In this document: positions 14,751 through 27,448 of the stretch, in pieces
Layout: every line of letters starts with the position of its first letter
Numbering within the stretch: the first letter of the stretch is position 1
NCBI GenBank assembly: GCA_025330725.1
Contig: JAIWND010000010.1
Coordinates: 248,001-312,000, forward strand
From: Chlamydoabsidia padenii
Taxonomy: Eukaryota > Mucoromycota > Mucoromycetes > Mucorales > Cunninghamellaceae
Reading direction: 5' to 3'
Length of the DNA: 64,000 bases
Notes under the pieces: generated by a model
The model's database searches: none
What the model saw: the letters and a program-made list of their open reading frames with translations, nothing else
What the model was told of the DNA's origin: nothing
Made by a program: the position numbers and the translations under genes

Positions 14751-14765
14751 GCGGGATTTGAAAAT
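14751..14765 (+). promoter_or_regulatory. GCGGGATTTGAAAA motif
   Basis: Exact GGGATTTGAA core, immediately before the decayed gene that starts near 14765. Confidence 0.35.
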
Positions 14766-14769
14766 GAGG

Positions 14770-15560
14770 ACAATGAAATGGAATTTCTTTTGAAACATTT
14801 CCCTCCCTCTTTCTTCTACTCCCTCACCTTCCAGCATTGGATGTATATTAATCCACTTGACTTGAACGTAAGTATTTTACTGGAATGTCCTACTCTATTG
14901 ATTAACGCCTCTTCTTTAATTAGTTATAACACATGCCTATTGACGATTGCTTATCCTTATCGAACCGTAAACTACTTTACACCAATCTTTGAACAAAGGT
15001 AAGAAGGATAAATGTTCCTTCGTTGAAAAACTGACCACCTCTTTCATTATATATATGCCACTCAAGACGCATATTCAACAAACCAGCCAAGTAATGCTAT
15101 AACCAGACCAACACGAATCCCTCTTTGCACTTTTGACTTCAGCAACTCCTCATTAAAGGTAGAATGTCTGTAATTGAACCTATTAAAACGACAATGACTC
15201 ACAACTGAACAATACGTTTTGTCTATTCAAGTATGCTAAACATTTTTGTCGGGTTTATATCAACATTAAGCTGCACAAGGTATTGGATTCTAACTCTGAT
15301 GGCAGTTGTGATTCAAGGTACAGTAAGGCGAGAAAAAAAAATCGGTCAATGATAGTATGCTGTACTAGCCAATTCGTTGTTTATTGTAGGGAATGGAGAC
15401 CTGCCTTGTCTTCTTTGATAACATCATTGGCTGTGGATAACGTGGACTTGGCTCGGGTGATCGAAGGTCTACAGTTAGTAGGAAATGTGCTACGGAACAT
15501 GGCTATTCTCTCTTTGGTGGGGTGGGGAACAAGCAACGAACATAATGGGTATTGCTAGTA
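14770..15560 (+). pseudogene. probable decayed protein gene of unknown family
   Basis: Coding-like pieces with good splice signals are strung together but no intact gene can be built. One piece (14835-14869) reads HWMYINPLDLN and ends at GTAAGT. A piece after TTAG at 14921 reads YNTCLLTIAYPYRTVN and ends at AAAGGTAAG (14998). Another at 15232-15320 contains KHFCRVYIN, and a last one from 15390 reads EWRPALSSLITSLAVDNV and then meets stops. The last pieces faintly resemble helical-repeat proteins of the ARMH3 (UPF0668) type, but that is a weak impression. A MITE dimer follows 450 bp downstream. Confidence 0.3.
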
Positions 15561-16017
15561 TGAATATCAAAAATGATTCCTCAAGGTGTCTCTTGTTTCA
15601 CTGAAGAAGCTTGTGCCGGTACGAACGACATCTATGATCGAATGCTCAACAAACGCAACCATCTAGTTTTACCTTGTCTTATATACTCTTTAGAATAGTC
15701 TTGTTTTACATTTTATAATAGTTGTATGTATTGCATACTATGTAGTTTTGTGTTTAAACTCACTTGTAACAAAATAAACTTGATTAAAATCCGTCCTCAA
15801 TGTGATTCATGCATCGATTTGATGATTAAACTCCGGTCATGTCCTTTTTGAATACAAAGGTATAAAAATTATAGTTTGATTTACTAATCTTATGTTTTTT
15901 TCAATAAAAAAAAGTCATCACGGTTCGGAAACGGGGAATTACTGAGGCTACTACTAACGACATGCACCATAATCAGTCCACTACCTCCCAATATTGGTGA
16001 ATAAAGGGGAAATACTA

Positions 16018-16262
16018 GGCGCACGGAAATTTGGAAGAGCACTACTCGCTCCACTGTCAACGGATGCTAATGATTAAAGTGGCGATGTGGACACTATGGT
16101 ATATTTCCAACATACTTTACCGCAAAAGCCAAGCACCAGCACCCTTGTGTCAGTCTGTCCAGGCTTGCGATGACTTTTACCTGTCATTTGTGAGAAAGAG
16201 AAAAAGTACGAAGAGGGAACCAAACTTCGTTTTCAAAACCCGCCCGCCCTTGATTCCCTACT
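16018..16262 (+). mobile_element. MITE copy A1 (TA-flanked, TIR GGCGCACGGAAAT)
   Basis: About 245 bp. Starts with GGCGCACGGAAATTTGG directly after TA and carries the family core (GATTAAAGTGGCGATGTGGA, then ...GACTTTTACCTGTC). Similar copies lie at 16263, 32851 and 55631. The right inverted repeat is replaced by a second, truncated unit. It has no transposase; apparent short frames in it are the repeat itself. Confidence 0.75.
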
Positions 16263-16453
16263 AAGCACTACTCGCTCAATTATTAACGGATGCTAATGAT
16301 TAAAGTGGCGATGTGGAAACTATGGTATATTTTCAACATACTTTACCGCAAAAGCCAAGCACCAACATCCTTATGTCGGACAGTCCAGATTTGTGATGAC
16401 TTCTTCCTGGTTTTTTTCTAGACGGAAGAGAACTTCATTTTCAAACGCCGAAC
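16263..16453 (+). mobile_element. MITE copy A2, truncated, in tandem with A1
   Basis: Starts in the middle of the left end (GCACTACTCGCTCAATTATT) and repeats the core with roughly 85-90 % identity by eye, ending near the CAAACGCCGAA block. The terminal inverted repeat is missing on both sides. Confidence 0.65.
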
Positions 16454-16709
16454 AAAGCGGAAGGAAGCAAACCTGATTTTAAATCTCGACAGTGATACCC
16501 AATTGATAACCCACCCCCCAATGCACATAAATTAACATATCTTTATAGATAGGGTGTCAATTTGTTTTGTTCAAGTCCAGGTTTAATAATTTTTATTTAT
16601 AAAGAAGACCACTATTTAGCCATCAAAACATCTTTAGTATTTTGGTTAATGACTAAAACACAAACATAAATAGTACAATAAAATAAGAATGAGAGGCCGC
16701 ATTGCTAAA

Positions 16710-19700
16710 CTATGGAGGAGGAGCAAGATAGTGCCGGGATGGTGGCAGTAACGAATGATTAGATACAAGAGCACGATCAGGAGGAGTTGGAGACGAAATT
16801 GATAACAGTGTAGAAGAAGAGCGATGAGGGTCATTGAGAAGTAGGACACTGTTGCTGGATTGGAGTTTTGTGTTACCAGTGCGCATTGCTTCCCAATGTT
16901 GCCATTTCCGCATTACTAATCGAGTTGGATCGAATACACCGCCAGCATCATCATGTCCGCCGCTTTTTTCTTTTTCGTCGCCTACCACCACACGTGTAGC
17001 GCCCCATGAAAAGTCGTCAAAGTGCCAGAATGAATACATGGGCAAGATAAAGTTCCATATTGGGATAGCAAAGATATAAACTATAAGGATGATACACAAA
17101 AACGTAGCTTTAGTTAGTACATTATTATACCGACATTTAAGATGGAGGGTTGATACTTACTGACCATCCAGCAGATGTAGATCAATTTTCGAGTAGTTAC
17201 GAGAATAAGGATGCCAGGTAAACCAAGGATAGAGGCTAAAAGGCCAATTGATTGCCATTGAGGGTGACCAGATACAGCAGCAGTAACAACTAAATAAATC
17301 GTCATAATCACAGCACATGGAAGGACCTAAATGAAATGTAATCATGAGTTTTTATAAATTGATACCAAAGTAGTATGTGGGAATTTGAGATCTACTTACC
17401 AAAGTGCCTATCAGATCGACTAGAATGGAGAATTGCATAGACAGACAAGCAATACCACAAAGATCAGACACCAAGACAAGTTCCATTAGATTGTGTACTG
17501 TTGAATTAATCCACCGCCGTCGTTGAGATAAAAGCACAGTGAATTCATCAGGCTATACTCATAATACAACATGGTTAGATCAAAGTCCCCAAGGTTTCCA
17601 CACAGATTCTTTTTTCTTTTTCTTTTTTTCCTTTGCTTACCACAACAGTTTTGCAGATTGCTTGAGGCACAAACATCATTTGACGATGAGGGAAAGTTCG
17701 AAGCATCAAGGTGGACAAAAACCGATCTTCGCCAAGCAATAGGAGGTTTTTTTCGTGCAGTGTCGTGACAACGTTCTGATTATATTCCAATACCACATCT
17801 GGATTTGCCAAAATAGGGACCCACGCGCCATTCTTCGGAGCCTTGATTCGATACATACTGAAGCAACCAGGTAGACAAGTGACAATACCGAATAGCGATT
17901 CGAATGCTTTGGCGTAATGATGTGATATGTAATATTCAAAGACCTGGATAGCCGTCACCCCTAAATTAGATTCATGTTAGTTTCTACTTTTGTATTTTTT
18001 CTTTTATGTGTGAAGACTTACATGATGCTGTCTTGTTTGCTATTCTTGTTTCACCACATAAACCCATAATAGTAATATCATTTGCCATTGCTGCCACCAT
18101 AAAAGTCAAACCATCTGGTAGTATTTTCGTGTCGGCATCCACCATCAGGACCAGCTCAAACTTGTCAGGGGTGACCCCATTCATTAAAGTAGTCATTTTC
18201 CAAAAGATATCATAGTCCAATTCAGATAATCGATCGTCAAATAATACACGTTGGAAGAAGGACATCAAAATGAGCTAAAGAGTAATAAAAAAAAATGATA
18301 TCATTAGTGAATGTCCATATAATGGCAGGGTGTGTGTGTGTGTGTGTGTGATTTACCTGAGAATCACGTTTGCCTCGATTGCCGGGTTTTGGTGAGGATT
18401 GTTCTTCTGGAGTTCCACACTTGACAATAGTGACACAAGGAATACCTTTGTAATGGCCAGCATACTAACAAAAGAAGTTTCGTGAGTGAGTATAATCATA
18501 AAATCAACAAGCTAGAATGCCACTGCTTTAAACTTACGACTTTGGCCATATTTAGTTGTTTTTCACCATCAGCAACGGCAAGATAGCTTACCGGGGCAGG
18601 ATCAGCCATACTGGTGTCAAGATCCATCATGTGCACTACAATATCTGGCGTTGATCTTGTTTCCCCCGCACCAACAATAAGACCATCCGCAATGACAAAA
18701 AAGATCTATGCGTATTTTATATAAATAAAGTTAATCCTTATCTCTTTTGCGTGTCATTATGTTTACAGTACCTTGTGTTTGTTCGAATAAGTTGTTTCAG
18801 CCAGACTATCCATTGTTGTTCGTAACCCATCTTCACCTTCAGAGTAACAAGTAACCATCATGCAAGTGTATAATTCAGTTTGGACAATTTCAGAGGAGGA
18901 GTGTGGTGGTACAAAAGGAGGAGTGTTGAGAGAAGAGGAAGAAGGTGTCGAAGCCAAAGAAGAAGTCGAATTAAGTTGTAGTTGATTGTTCGTAAGCTGT
19001 GATGCCAAGTTGCCATCAGTATGTCGAGCAGTGATGTCACCCAAAGAATCATGATTTGTACTTGTCACTACCATTGGTGGAGTAAGGGTGGAAGAGGGTC
19101 GAGAGAATGATGTAATCGATGTGTTAAAGACAGATGATGATCGAGGAGTTGGATATCGTGGTATTTGATAAATAGTAGATGGAGGAGAAAGCATAGCAGC
19201 AGACTTGACGGTTGTACCAGATTTGGATTGATGTCGCATGGTATATGAGTTGTTGTATGAACCACGTACATGATTTTCAGGGTCAGCATTTCCACCCCGT
19301 ACTGATCTCCAAGCCAACCAATTAGATCGTCCACCAGGTTTCACTAAACGACGAGAGATGATCCATTGGAATAAAATCGCCATCAAATATCGTATAACAA
19401 TCATGGTGATAATGACGGAAAACATGAGATTCATAATTATCGTTGAGACAATACATCCACTCGAGTCTGTTTGCATCACACCAACACCAAATCGCGCGAT
19501 TATACAATCCATAGCTTGATGTCCATTCTTGTAATATGACATTGCATAAGATCCATCCCTGTTTATAGATTTCTGGAGTACCTTTTCGATTTGCTGTCCA
19601 AAAGTGCCGGAGGGATAGTTCTGAAAGTATCTTGTCAAATTAACCACTACAATAAAAAAAAAAAAAGTCAACGTTAGCACTATGATTTAGTGGGAGAAGG

Positions 19701-20927
19701 AAGACATCACTTTACCATAGTTTCCAAATAGCACCAAGTTAGAGTTTGGAATCGGATTATCAAATTCATCCCATTCAAAGTTAATAGAGTCGATAGGATT
19801 GTAGATAGACTGCAAGTCTCTTAAAGAGAGACAAGTGCCATTGTCTGTCATTAGTGAGCTACCACCTATATAATGTAAAAAGAATTAAAGTCAATAACCA
19901 AGCTAAAACTTTTTTTCAACATATTTATATATACCAAAGGGGTGACTTAGTCGACAGGGATCAATATCGGTACGGTCAAAAGCAGGAGGGAAGAAAGATT
20001 CACAATCACTAAAGAGATCACCATCAAATAATGGGCCAAGATCCACCGAGCCAAAATCAGTCGTCAGTTCAATATCGTTTTGTCGCATGTAGTTTTCAAC
20101 CACTTCAGTAGGGTAGAGTTGTCCAAAGATAGAGTATAGTCCATTGTTGGTGGTATCAAAAGCTACACGTTGTCCTGTTGGTAAAACGGAGGAATGAGGG
20201 TAATAATGAGAATCACCTTTTTCTGGACAGATTGTTAGTGCCAAGCCATAAGTAAGATAAGCCAATATTAAACATAATAGTATAATGATATAAACCAAAG
20301 TTATCTATAATTGAAGGGAGAAAAAAGGAAAAAGAAAGGAAAAAGAAAAAAATAAGAAGCGGAAAAAAAGAGAGAGCGCGACCAAGAGCGGGGCTTCAAA
20401 TTACTTCTTAGGTCTCACAAAGTATCAATGCAGTTTACCTTTTCTCGCCAAGCTTGCCGCATCATTGAATTAGATTTTCCAAAACATACACGAATACAAC
20501 AACTTGGAAAGCAACACGTGGCCAAAAAAGCAAACCAAGCCCAAGGACCTGTTCGTACTGATGCACTCCTCTCCTTTTTGCCCTGAGATTTACGATCGCC
20601 GCCTTTCTTCTCATTGGCTAAATGAAGAGCAGGATCAGAATCTTGCTTTAACCATAGTGTGCGCTGCTGCTGCTGCCTGATGTGATCCTTTTTATGTTGA
20701 GCTAATTGTTGGGCCAATTGATCTGACATGGGTTGATCTATAGTTCGGGGATAGATGGTGGGGGGAGAGGCTTGGCCATGAGCGGTCGATCTTAAAATCC
20801 CTTGACGAGGTCTTTGTCTTTCAGGCCGTGATAATGATTTTGCTCGGCGTAGACTATCATATCCAGTTGGACTATGAAATGAGCTATGATGGATACTTTC
20901 CATCGTTGTATTAGGAGGATGGGTCAT
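16710..20927 (-). CDS. chs: chitin synthase, class IV type (division 2)
   Basis: Processive GT2 enzyme that makes chitin from UDP-GlcNAc at the plasma membrane. Eleven exons on the minus strand: 20927-20439, 20304-19935, 19865-19716, 19646-18772, 18705-18538, 18464-18357, 18274-18022, 17960-17641, 17552-17400, 17326-17161, 17080-16710; 3423 nt, 1140 aa. A cytosolic Arg/Gln-rich N-terminus precedes two membrane segments (about residues 130-190, with CCFPSCC between), an extracellular loop, another membrane segment and a Ser/Thr-rich cytosolic insertion. The catalytic core has [40 protein letters not shown] and QRRRW (about 921-925), followed by the last membrane helices and [15 protein letters not shown]. 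No myosin motor or cytochrome-b5 domain precedes it, so it is class IV (Chs3-like) rather than V/VII. Intron 6 contains a (TG)n repeat. Confidence 0.93.
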
Positions 20928-21450
20928 GGTTATACAAAAGAGAAAGATGGAAAGATGGAAAGAAAGAAGAAGGAAAGAAAATCAGGTCGACAACCCTATG
21001 CACACATAATAAATTATCTGTCCCTTTTTTTTTAAGGGGGAAGGGGGAGGGGAAAGAGATGAGGAAAGCGGGCGCGGGGTACGAAATTTAAAAAGGATCA
21101 AAAGTGAAATGCATTGATCGGAAAAGTGTACTAAATTCAAGGGAAAGGAGATCGATGATTTATTACAGTACCAAAAGTGTATCACTAAGGCATAGTATTA
21201 AGTCATCTAGTTTGTTCATAAGCTCTTGGAATGGGAACTTCCCTTACCATCTCGATTTCTCCAAGAATACCTTGTCCAATGTTAGTTTTGATTTTTAATG
21301 GCACAATAGTTCATGAGACTGATCAATTTTTTGTTTATTGTGCTGATCTCAAGAAGGAGGTACTGAAGGGGGGTAGCTATGTCGTTGTTGCCTGTTACGA
21401 TTACTGTCCACCATTTAAGAAAGGTGATACAAGAAAAAAAGACATTGAAG

Positions 21451-21466
21451 CCGGGATTTCAAATTC
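21451..21466 (+). promoter_or_regulatory. CCGGGATTTCAAATTC motif
   Basis: Instance of the recurrent element in non-coding DNA between chs and the transporter gene. Confidence 0.35.
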
Positions 21467-22418
21467 AAAGTTCCCACTTAGCGCACGGACCATTTCCTTT
21501 TTCTTTGCTGATCTACTCAAGTTCATTCGTAAGTATAGTGAAAAGCTCAGATGTGTATATTAATATAGATTGATTTAAGTTTGTTTAGTTCTACATTAGT
21601 AATATTGTGTTCAGTATAAGAGTAAAAAAGTACGAGAACATGACAAGACAGTTAATACATTGACTACAGATGACATTAGTAGGATCCCTAGTCCCTATAT
21701 ATATATATGTATGCATACGTATACAATCAGATGCAAAATGAACATCCTTTTGTGCGTTTTATTTCAATTTTAAACATAAACAAACAAACAGAGATGTTTA
21801 TAATGGCAAAGTTTATTCTATTATAAATGCATCACCCCCCCATCTAATAAATCTATTCTAAATGTATACTACTGTATGTAGGGGAGGAAGAAAAAAGATC
21901 AAAGGAGATAATAACGTTGATGTTGTCTGTTGACTGGAGCGTGGAATAGGTTGGTGGCGGTGAGATTGATCAAATGTATGTGGAGATACCCTTGATGTTC
22001 TGGTGGCGAATAGAGTTGGCTGATATTTCGATTGTCGTTTGCTTCATACCCTATCCTGTTTTTACGTCGATTCGTAAGGATTGCATATAATAAAAAAAAA
22101 AGTGTCATATGTTATTGTCCAAGTACTAATTTTATGTTCTTACTAACATATTGGGCACGTGAAGGATCCGATATCAAAACTCCCAAGTCATTTTTGTTGG
22201 ACGGTAATTGTTAATTTCTAGGAGTAGAAGGGAGGAGATTGTTGACATTCGTAAACATATGGTCGCTACAAGGAATAATATAATATCAATGTTGATATTA
22301 TACACAGTATCAAAAGATGAGATAAACAAGATCTTTTATCCAACTTGGCCCTATCATGGTAAAAGAAAAAATAAACAGGAAGAAAGACAGAAATCCAGCT
22401 TGGGTTGAAATTAAGTCT

Positions 22419-22435
22419 GAATTTCAAATCCCGAT
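22419..22435 (+). promoter_or_regulatory. AATTTCAAATCCCGAT motif upstream of the transporter gene
   Basis: Exact TTCAAATCCC core, 76 bp before the ATG at 22511. Confidence 0.45.
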
Positions 22436-22510
22436 TTCGATAAAGGAGGTGCCATGCAGGATACTCTTTTTCTTCGTTTCTCTTTCTGATTAACTTTACT
22501 TTTTACAACG

Positions 22511-22627
22511 ATGGAAACTAAGCAATCTCTATGTAAAGTGTTTTTATGTACTTTTTGTATGGTAGGCGTTATCTTCACTTGTAAGTAGCATACTTTATAT
22601 GATCTTGTCGATGTTGATGGATTGACC

Positions 22628-22659
<32 letters not shown>

Positions 22660-24684
22660 GGGTGAAACACATAGGGACAGTTGAAATAGCGTAAGTTATG
22701 AGCAAGACAAGGTTTGACTTTTACGTACAGTATACTCTAACAATTTGTTTTAATATACATATAGGTATGGCACACCTTTCTTGTTATCACTGAATCTATC
22801 TAAAGAACTGACTGCTGTCGTTTGGTTGGCTGGTCCCATATCGGGTATGTATATGGGAAGGACAAATGGAACGAATAAGATACCAACTAACCTCTTTTAT
22901 GGAATCATTAGGTTTTCTTGTCCAGCCGATTGTGGGGGCAGTATCTGATACTTGTACTTTCCGTTTAGGAAGAAGACGGCCATTTATCATCATGGGCGGC
23001 ATTTTGGTATTGGCCTCACTAGTCTGTATCTCCTATTCTAAGGAGTTGGCATCTCTATCAGGGTCTCCAAATCCAGAAACGGTAATAAAGGGGGAAGGGA
23101 AGGGAAAAGAAATCACAGAAGAATGAAATCAAACAATTTGAATTCGCACCAACTCTACTCTCTCTCTCTCTCTCTCTCCAGATTCGGCATTGGACTGTGG
23201 TCATAGCCATCACTTCGTTTTATATCTTGGACTTCTCATTGAATGCAGTGCAAGCCTCATGTCGGTCTTTGATGGTGGATACCTTTTGCATGGACCAACA
23301 AGAATTGGTGACCGCGTTTGCAAGTAATTTGGGCAACATGACAAATGTGTTCGGTTACTTCACTGGTTATGTGGATCTGGTCAAGTATTTTCCTTCCTTC
23401 CTTGGTGGTGGCACGACTCAAATGAAGGCACTTTGCAACATTGGTGTTATTGTCTTTATGGTGTCTGTTTCGGTGACTTGTCTGACAGTGCATGAAAAAA
23501 GATACTCTCCGCCATTGTCTTTGGAGTCTCCTTCATATGACGATAATCGATTCTTCATCGGTTTTCTTCATCGATCGAAAAAGTAAGTTCAAAAGATGTT
23601 ATATCATGCATTCTGTCTAACCTACGTATTCTTTTTTTTTTTTTTTTTTTTTTTTTGTTATTTGTTATTTTTTATTAGAGCCCTTCTTAAAACGGTCAAG
23701 TATATATGGACAAGTGTACGGCAAATTCCTTTACCAATCAAACGAATATGTCATGTTCAATTCTTTGCATGGCTCGGTTGGTTTCCTTTTTTAATATACA
23801 GGTAATACATACATACTTTCTCCGAATACAATAACCTTTTTTACTAATATTCTGAATCTATTTGTGTTTTTGTATACTTTAGCTCCACATGGGTATCTGG
23901 TCTCTATTATCAAGAACATCCCGAAGACAGGACTTTGGGTAATTGGGAAAAAGGCACCAGGGCAGGATCTTTTGCGCTTCTTATCTACGCCATTGTCGCT
24001 ATGGTTTCGGGTATAGTTTTCCCCTGGCTCACAAATAAGCGATACCTATCTATGAAGACAGTATACACAGGATCTCATCTTATATATGGCATAACCATGA
24101 TCTTTTCGTACTGGATCCAATCGGTGATGGGTGCTACGGCGGCTATTGGAATCGTGGGAATCAGCTGGGCATGCTCTATGTGGATTCCGTATGCTTTGGT
24201 TGGTGAATATCTGTATCTCGACAACCACAAAACAAATGATCGGGACGATAATAAACTTACTGGTGATAACAATAATCAAGAAATGCAATCGATCTCTTCT
24301 TCTTCTTCCTGTCAATCAATAACCATGATGGAGAAATCATCTGTCCCGGTAAACGACTCTGGTATCATCACTGTTGAAATCAAATCCTCGACAACCAGTA
24401 ATACATACAGCGACAATCAATCATCGACAGATAGATCGGGTCCGGATAATACTGGAATGGCGCTTGGGATTGTCAATATCTTTGTGGTGCTGCCGCAATT
24501 CTTGGTGGCCGTGATCGCTGCTTTAATATTCATGATCCGACAAAAGTACTTGGAACAAGCTAATCAAGGGGCAAATTCTGGCGGTAATGATAGCGACGTC
24601 GTGGGTGTAGCCTGGGTATTGGAATTTGGCAGCTGGATGGCATTTATTGCTGCTGCTCTATCTCGAAGGTTAATTGATGTTTAA
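22511..24684 (+). CDS. sugar:H+ symporter-like protein (SLC45 / sucrose-transporter type, MFS)
   Basis: Twelve-helix membrane transporter of the glycoside-pentoside-hexuronide/SLC45 group; substrate probably a di- or monosaccharide, not deducible here. Seven exons: 22511-22580, 22675-22690, 22765-22844, 22912-23081, 23182-23582, 23679-23801, 23883-24684; 1662 nt, 553 aa. Diagnostic parts: W(T)VEIAYGTPFLLSLNLSK in helix 1, WLAGPISGFLVQPIVGAVSD, the loop signature RLGRRRPFI, LDFSLNAVQASCRSLM, and FFAWLGWFPFLIY. A long Ser/Asp/Asn-rich loop (about residues 390-470) separates late helices, as in fungal members. Exon 2 is only 16 nt. Introns 1 and 5 carry T tracts of about 28 and 24 nt. A motif copy lies 76 bp upstream. 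Confidence 0.88.
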
Positions 24685-24970
24685 ATAGCATGACGGTATT
24701 GGCTCCATAGTTGTTGTATTACTGTTACATTATTCCTTTAAAACAATAAAAACCATTACTCTTTTTGGGTATGTATATATCAATATGTAGTGTTTAAAAG
24801 TGGGTGTTGGGACGTTTATTTATGCATATGTGGCTAAATGATGTATATGGGATAAATAAGATGGGTTAAATTTAAATCGGAGATGAAATGACGGCATATA
24901 AAGAAGAAAGGTATACAGGATGACTTTTTTTTTTTTTAGGATGGATTGTCTAAATCTCAACTTGAATCAA

Positions 24971-26285
24971 TCATACCGGTGATTGTTTTTTTGTTGAAGA
25001 TGACTTTTTACTCCGAGCTGCTGTATTATTCAAATCAAGAAAGAGGACGCCGGTGGTAGGCTGAGTATCTACAGGTGGAGATCGAGGTGGCGGCGGTGGT
25101 GGTGGAGAAGACGGAGGTGGTGACTCGGTAGGTGATGGTTGGATGCCCATTAGTTTGGCCCTTAGCTTATCCATCACAACACCATGGTCTAAAGGGGGAT
25201 GTGGTTCTTGATTCACATTCACCATCGGGGGTTGTACTGGTTTCTTTTTTTTCTTTGTGGCAGCCCATTTGAAAACATGTGTGCTCGTAGAGAATCCTGA
25301 TAGCTCGATGGGTGGTCGCTTTTGTTTGCCCTTTTTAGAATTGGTACCTGAATTTCGGGGTTCGAAATTTTATCTTTTGACAGGTCAAGGTTGGAAATGT
25401 AGTCAAAAAGAGTATGATCTACAGAAGACGTAGAGGAGGACGAGGAGGCAATCGATACTGATGAAGAGGGTGGAAAGTATTCTGTAGTTCTGTTTCTTAT
25501 ATTTGGGGAAAGAAACTCGTCAAAGTGGGGTGAAGAGGATACCCGTTGATTTGGAGAAGGCGAAGAAAAGGAATTTTTCGGGATTTGAAAATTGAAATCT
25601 TGGGAGGCAGATTGATCGGAATCATGAGGATGGTCAGTTACATATATAGACGGTGCCTCTTGTTCAGCCACCATCATTGATGAGGTGGGAGGTGAAAAAA
25701 GCAATTGATCGAGATTGATTGATCCATCATCAAAGTCGTATTGTTTCCTTGCCTGCAAGGAAGACTCGGGCATCATATATTGGTTGTGATATGCTAAGGT
25801 GGAAAAAAAGTCAGCTCCGTTTTTCAAATCCCGCCTTTTCTGTCTTTTTACCTGTAGAGGAAGAATGATGAAGTATAATCGGCCGTTTTTTTTCTATTGA
25901 CTTGTACTTTCTTTGTTGGTAATCATTCATGTTACAGCCAGCGAATTTGTACTTTAATCTTGCTTCTTCAGCTTGTCGGAGTTCCTCGGCCGTTTTCCTC
26001 TAAGAAGAAAAAGAAAGGGGTAAATTTCTTGATTGCATGAAAAAAGGGGGGCAGGTGGCTTACCCGATCTTCTTGAGCTTTTGCAGCCAAGACATGTTTC
26101 AGTAGATCAGTATCATGTTCATATGTGGATAAGATGTGGCTGACAGACAAGTGGGAACTATCCGCAGATGTGGGGACCAATGAAAAAGAAGCTGAGGAGT
26201 CGTCGTCGATCATGGTACTTTGCCAAGAATCAGAGGATGGCGCAGGTTGCTGAGAATGATGAGTGTTACTAGAGCCAAGAGTCAT
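24971..26285 (-). CDS. proline/serine-rich protein of unknown function
   Basis: Exons on the minus strand: 26285-26064 (SerThr-rich N-terminus with a short helix EHDTDLLKHVLAAKAQEDR), 25999-25852 (basic helix RKTAEELRQAEEARLKYKFAG), 25793-?, and a last exon ending at 24971. The Ser-rich third exon and the last exon are in different frames; the last reads KRPPIELSGFSTSTHVFKWA, then KKKKK and a proline run (SPPPPPPPRSPP). A 92-bp intron 25422-25331 (GTAGAT...AAAAAG) or a 212-bp intron starting at 25542 keeps the frame, but the acceptor context is poor, so an assembly indel or a broken gene is possible. With the 92-bp intron the product is 366 aa. I do not recognise a family. Intron 2 contains a TTTTCAAATCCCGCC motif. 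Confidence 0.5.
25821..25835 (+). promoter_or_regulatory. TTTTCAAATCCCGCC motif inside an intron
   Basis: Exact core of the recurrent element, in intron 2 of the 24971-26285 gene. Confidence 0.35.
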
Positions 26286-27448
26286 TCTTAAAAGAAAAGA
26301 AAAAAAAATAACGAAGGAACCAGGAAATGAAAAAAACAACCTTCGAGTGTACATAAAATCGCTCGGGGTCAAAAAAAAAACAAAAAGTTAAAAATATCCA
26401 CTCTTTACTTGACTAACCCTTGTCTATCTTTTCCATCGACTATTTAATAACCCGCTTGTTTATATTTTATCATCATCACGAAGTCAAACTTTGTTCCATC
26501 AAATGTCAAAGAGGGGGGGACACGCGATAGACTTTTGTTATCATGCAAGCTCGTATTTGAATCCCAATGAGGAAATATACTATGGATTATAAACAGTACT
26601 CGAGATAAAAATACCATCATGACTCTCTTTGTAGTTATTTTCGATGGTTATACGATGTAAATTGATCTGAAGGGACAAAAAGATTGATCTGAGAAGTATA
26701 AAAATTGACACATAAGAGTCCCATTCTTTGCCCGCCTCAGTAGTAACACAAAAAGGTTAAATCAACAGTAGTATGAAAATCTATTGTTAGCACTTCTTTT
26801 TCTTTCTGGTTTTTTATGGATACATTGATGTTGCCTAAAATATCTCACTTGTGGCTGATATCATTGCCATTCGGGTAATTACTCAGGGCGGACCCTAACT
26901 ACCAACCATACTATTTTTGGGTCCCCTGGTAAACTCAGTTGTTCCCGACTTGAAATGAATGTCACGAGTTGCAAATATAAAATGCTTACTCTTCTGCATA
27001 AATGTGAATTTGGTTTAGTAAACGTATATTGATTTACTAATTTCCCATTAATGGTTTATAGGTCCTTTTTTTGACATTGACATTCAAACACATCGAAATT
27101 AATGCAAGCTAAAAAATATTTTTAAATCCCGATTTTTAAATCCCGCTATCCCTGTTCCACTGTTGCGAACTTAATATAACCGATTCTCGATATCATGGTG
27201 TCATTTTCAATCTATTGAGTGGTGACAGCTACTACGCTATTTTATGATGCATTCATGACTTGAGTCATACCAACAAAGATCCACTAGTCAGCCATACTTG
27301 GTAAAGCACGTTCCTGGCGCCGCCATATTATACATATTGCTTTTCAAGACACCGCATTTAACATTATCATTGTCCAACTTTTTTTTATTTATCTTTTATC
27401 AATACAATTAAACAATCTAAACTATAATATCTATGGGTAATCCTTAAT
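26286..27448. other. intergenic region without recognisable gene
   Basis: About 1.2 kb between the proline-rich protein gene and the 3' end of the Phe-tRNA synthetase gene. It is AT-rich with many stops in all frames. The only structure I see is a direct duplication of the recurrent motif at 27119-27145. Confidence 0.4.
27119..27145 (+). promoter_or_regulatory. tandem pair of TTTTAAATCCCG motifs
   Basis: Two copies of TTTTTAAATCCCGMT-type sequence 14 bp apart in direct repeat, far (about 300 bp) downstream of the stop codon side of the synthetase gene. Confidence 0.35.

Larger units (their letters stand above)
20928..22510. other. intergenic region between divergent chs and transporter genes
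   Basis: About 1.6 kb. Holds two motifs of the recurrent element (21451-21466 and 22419-22435), a short AT repeat with TATATATATATG (near 21705) and A-rich stretches. The 110-codon frame at 21231-21563 runs through a motif copy and shows no family features, so I do not call it a gene. Confidence 0.4.

Noticed and set aside
16031..16264. 77-codon frame with MIKVAMWTLWYISN, also seen at 32831 and 55675
   Set aside because: The frame is the MITE core itself; the copies differ by frame-breaking changes and lie in opposite orientations.
21231..21563. 110-codon frame between chs and the transporter gene
   Set aside because: It runs through a copy of the recurrent motif, has no recognisable domain and poor codon context.
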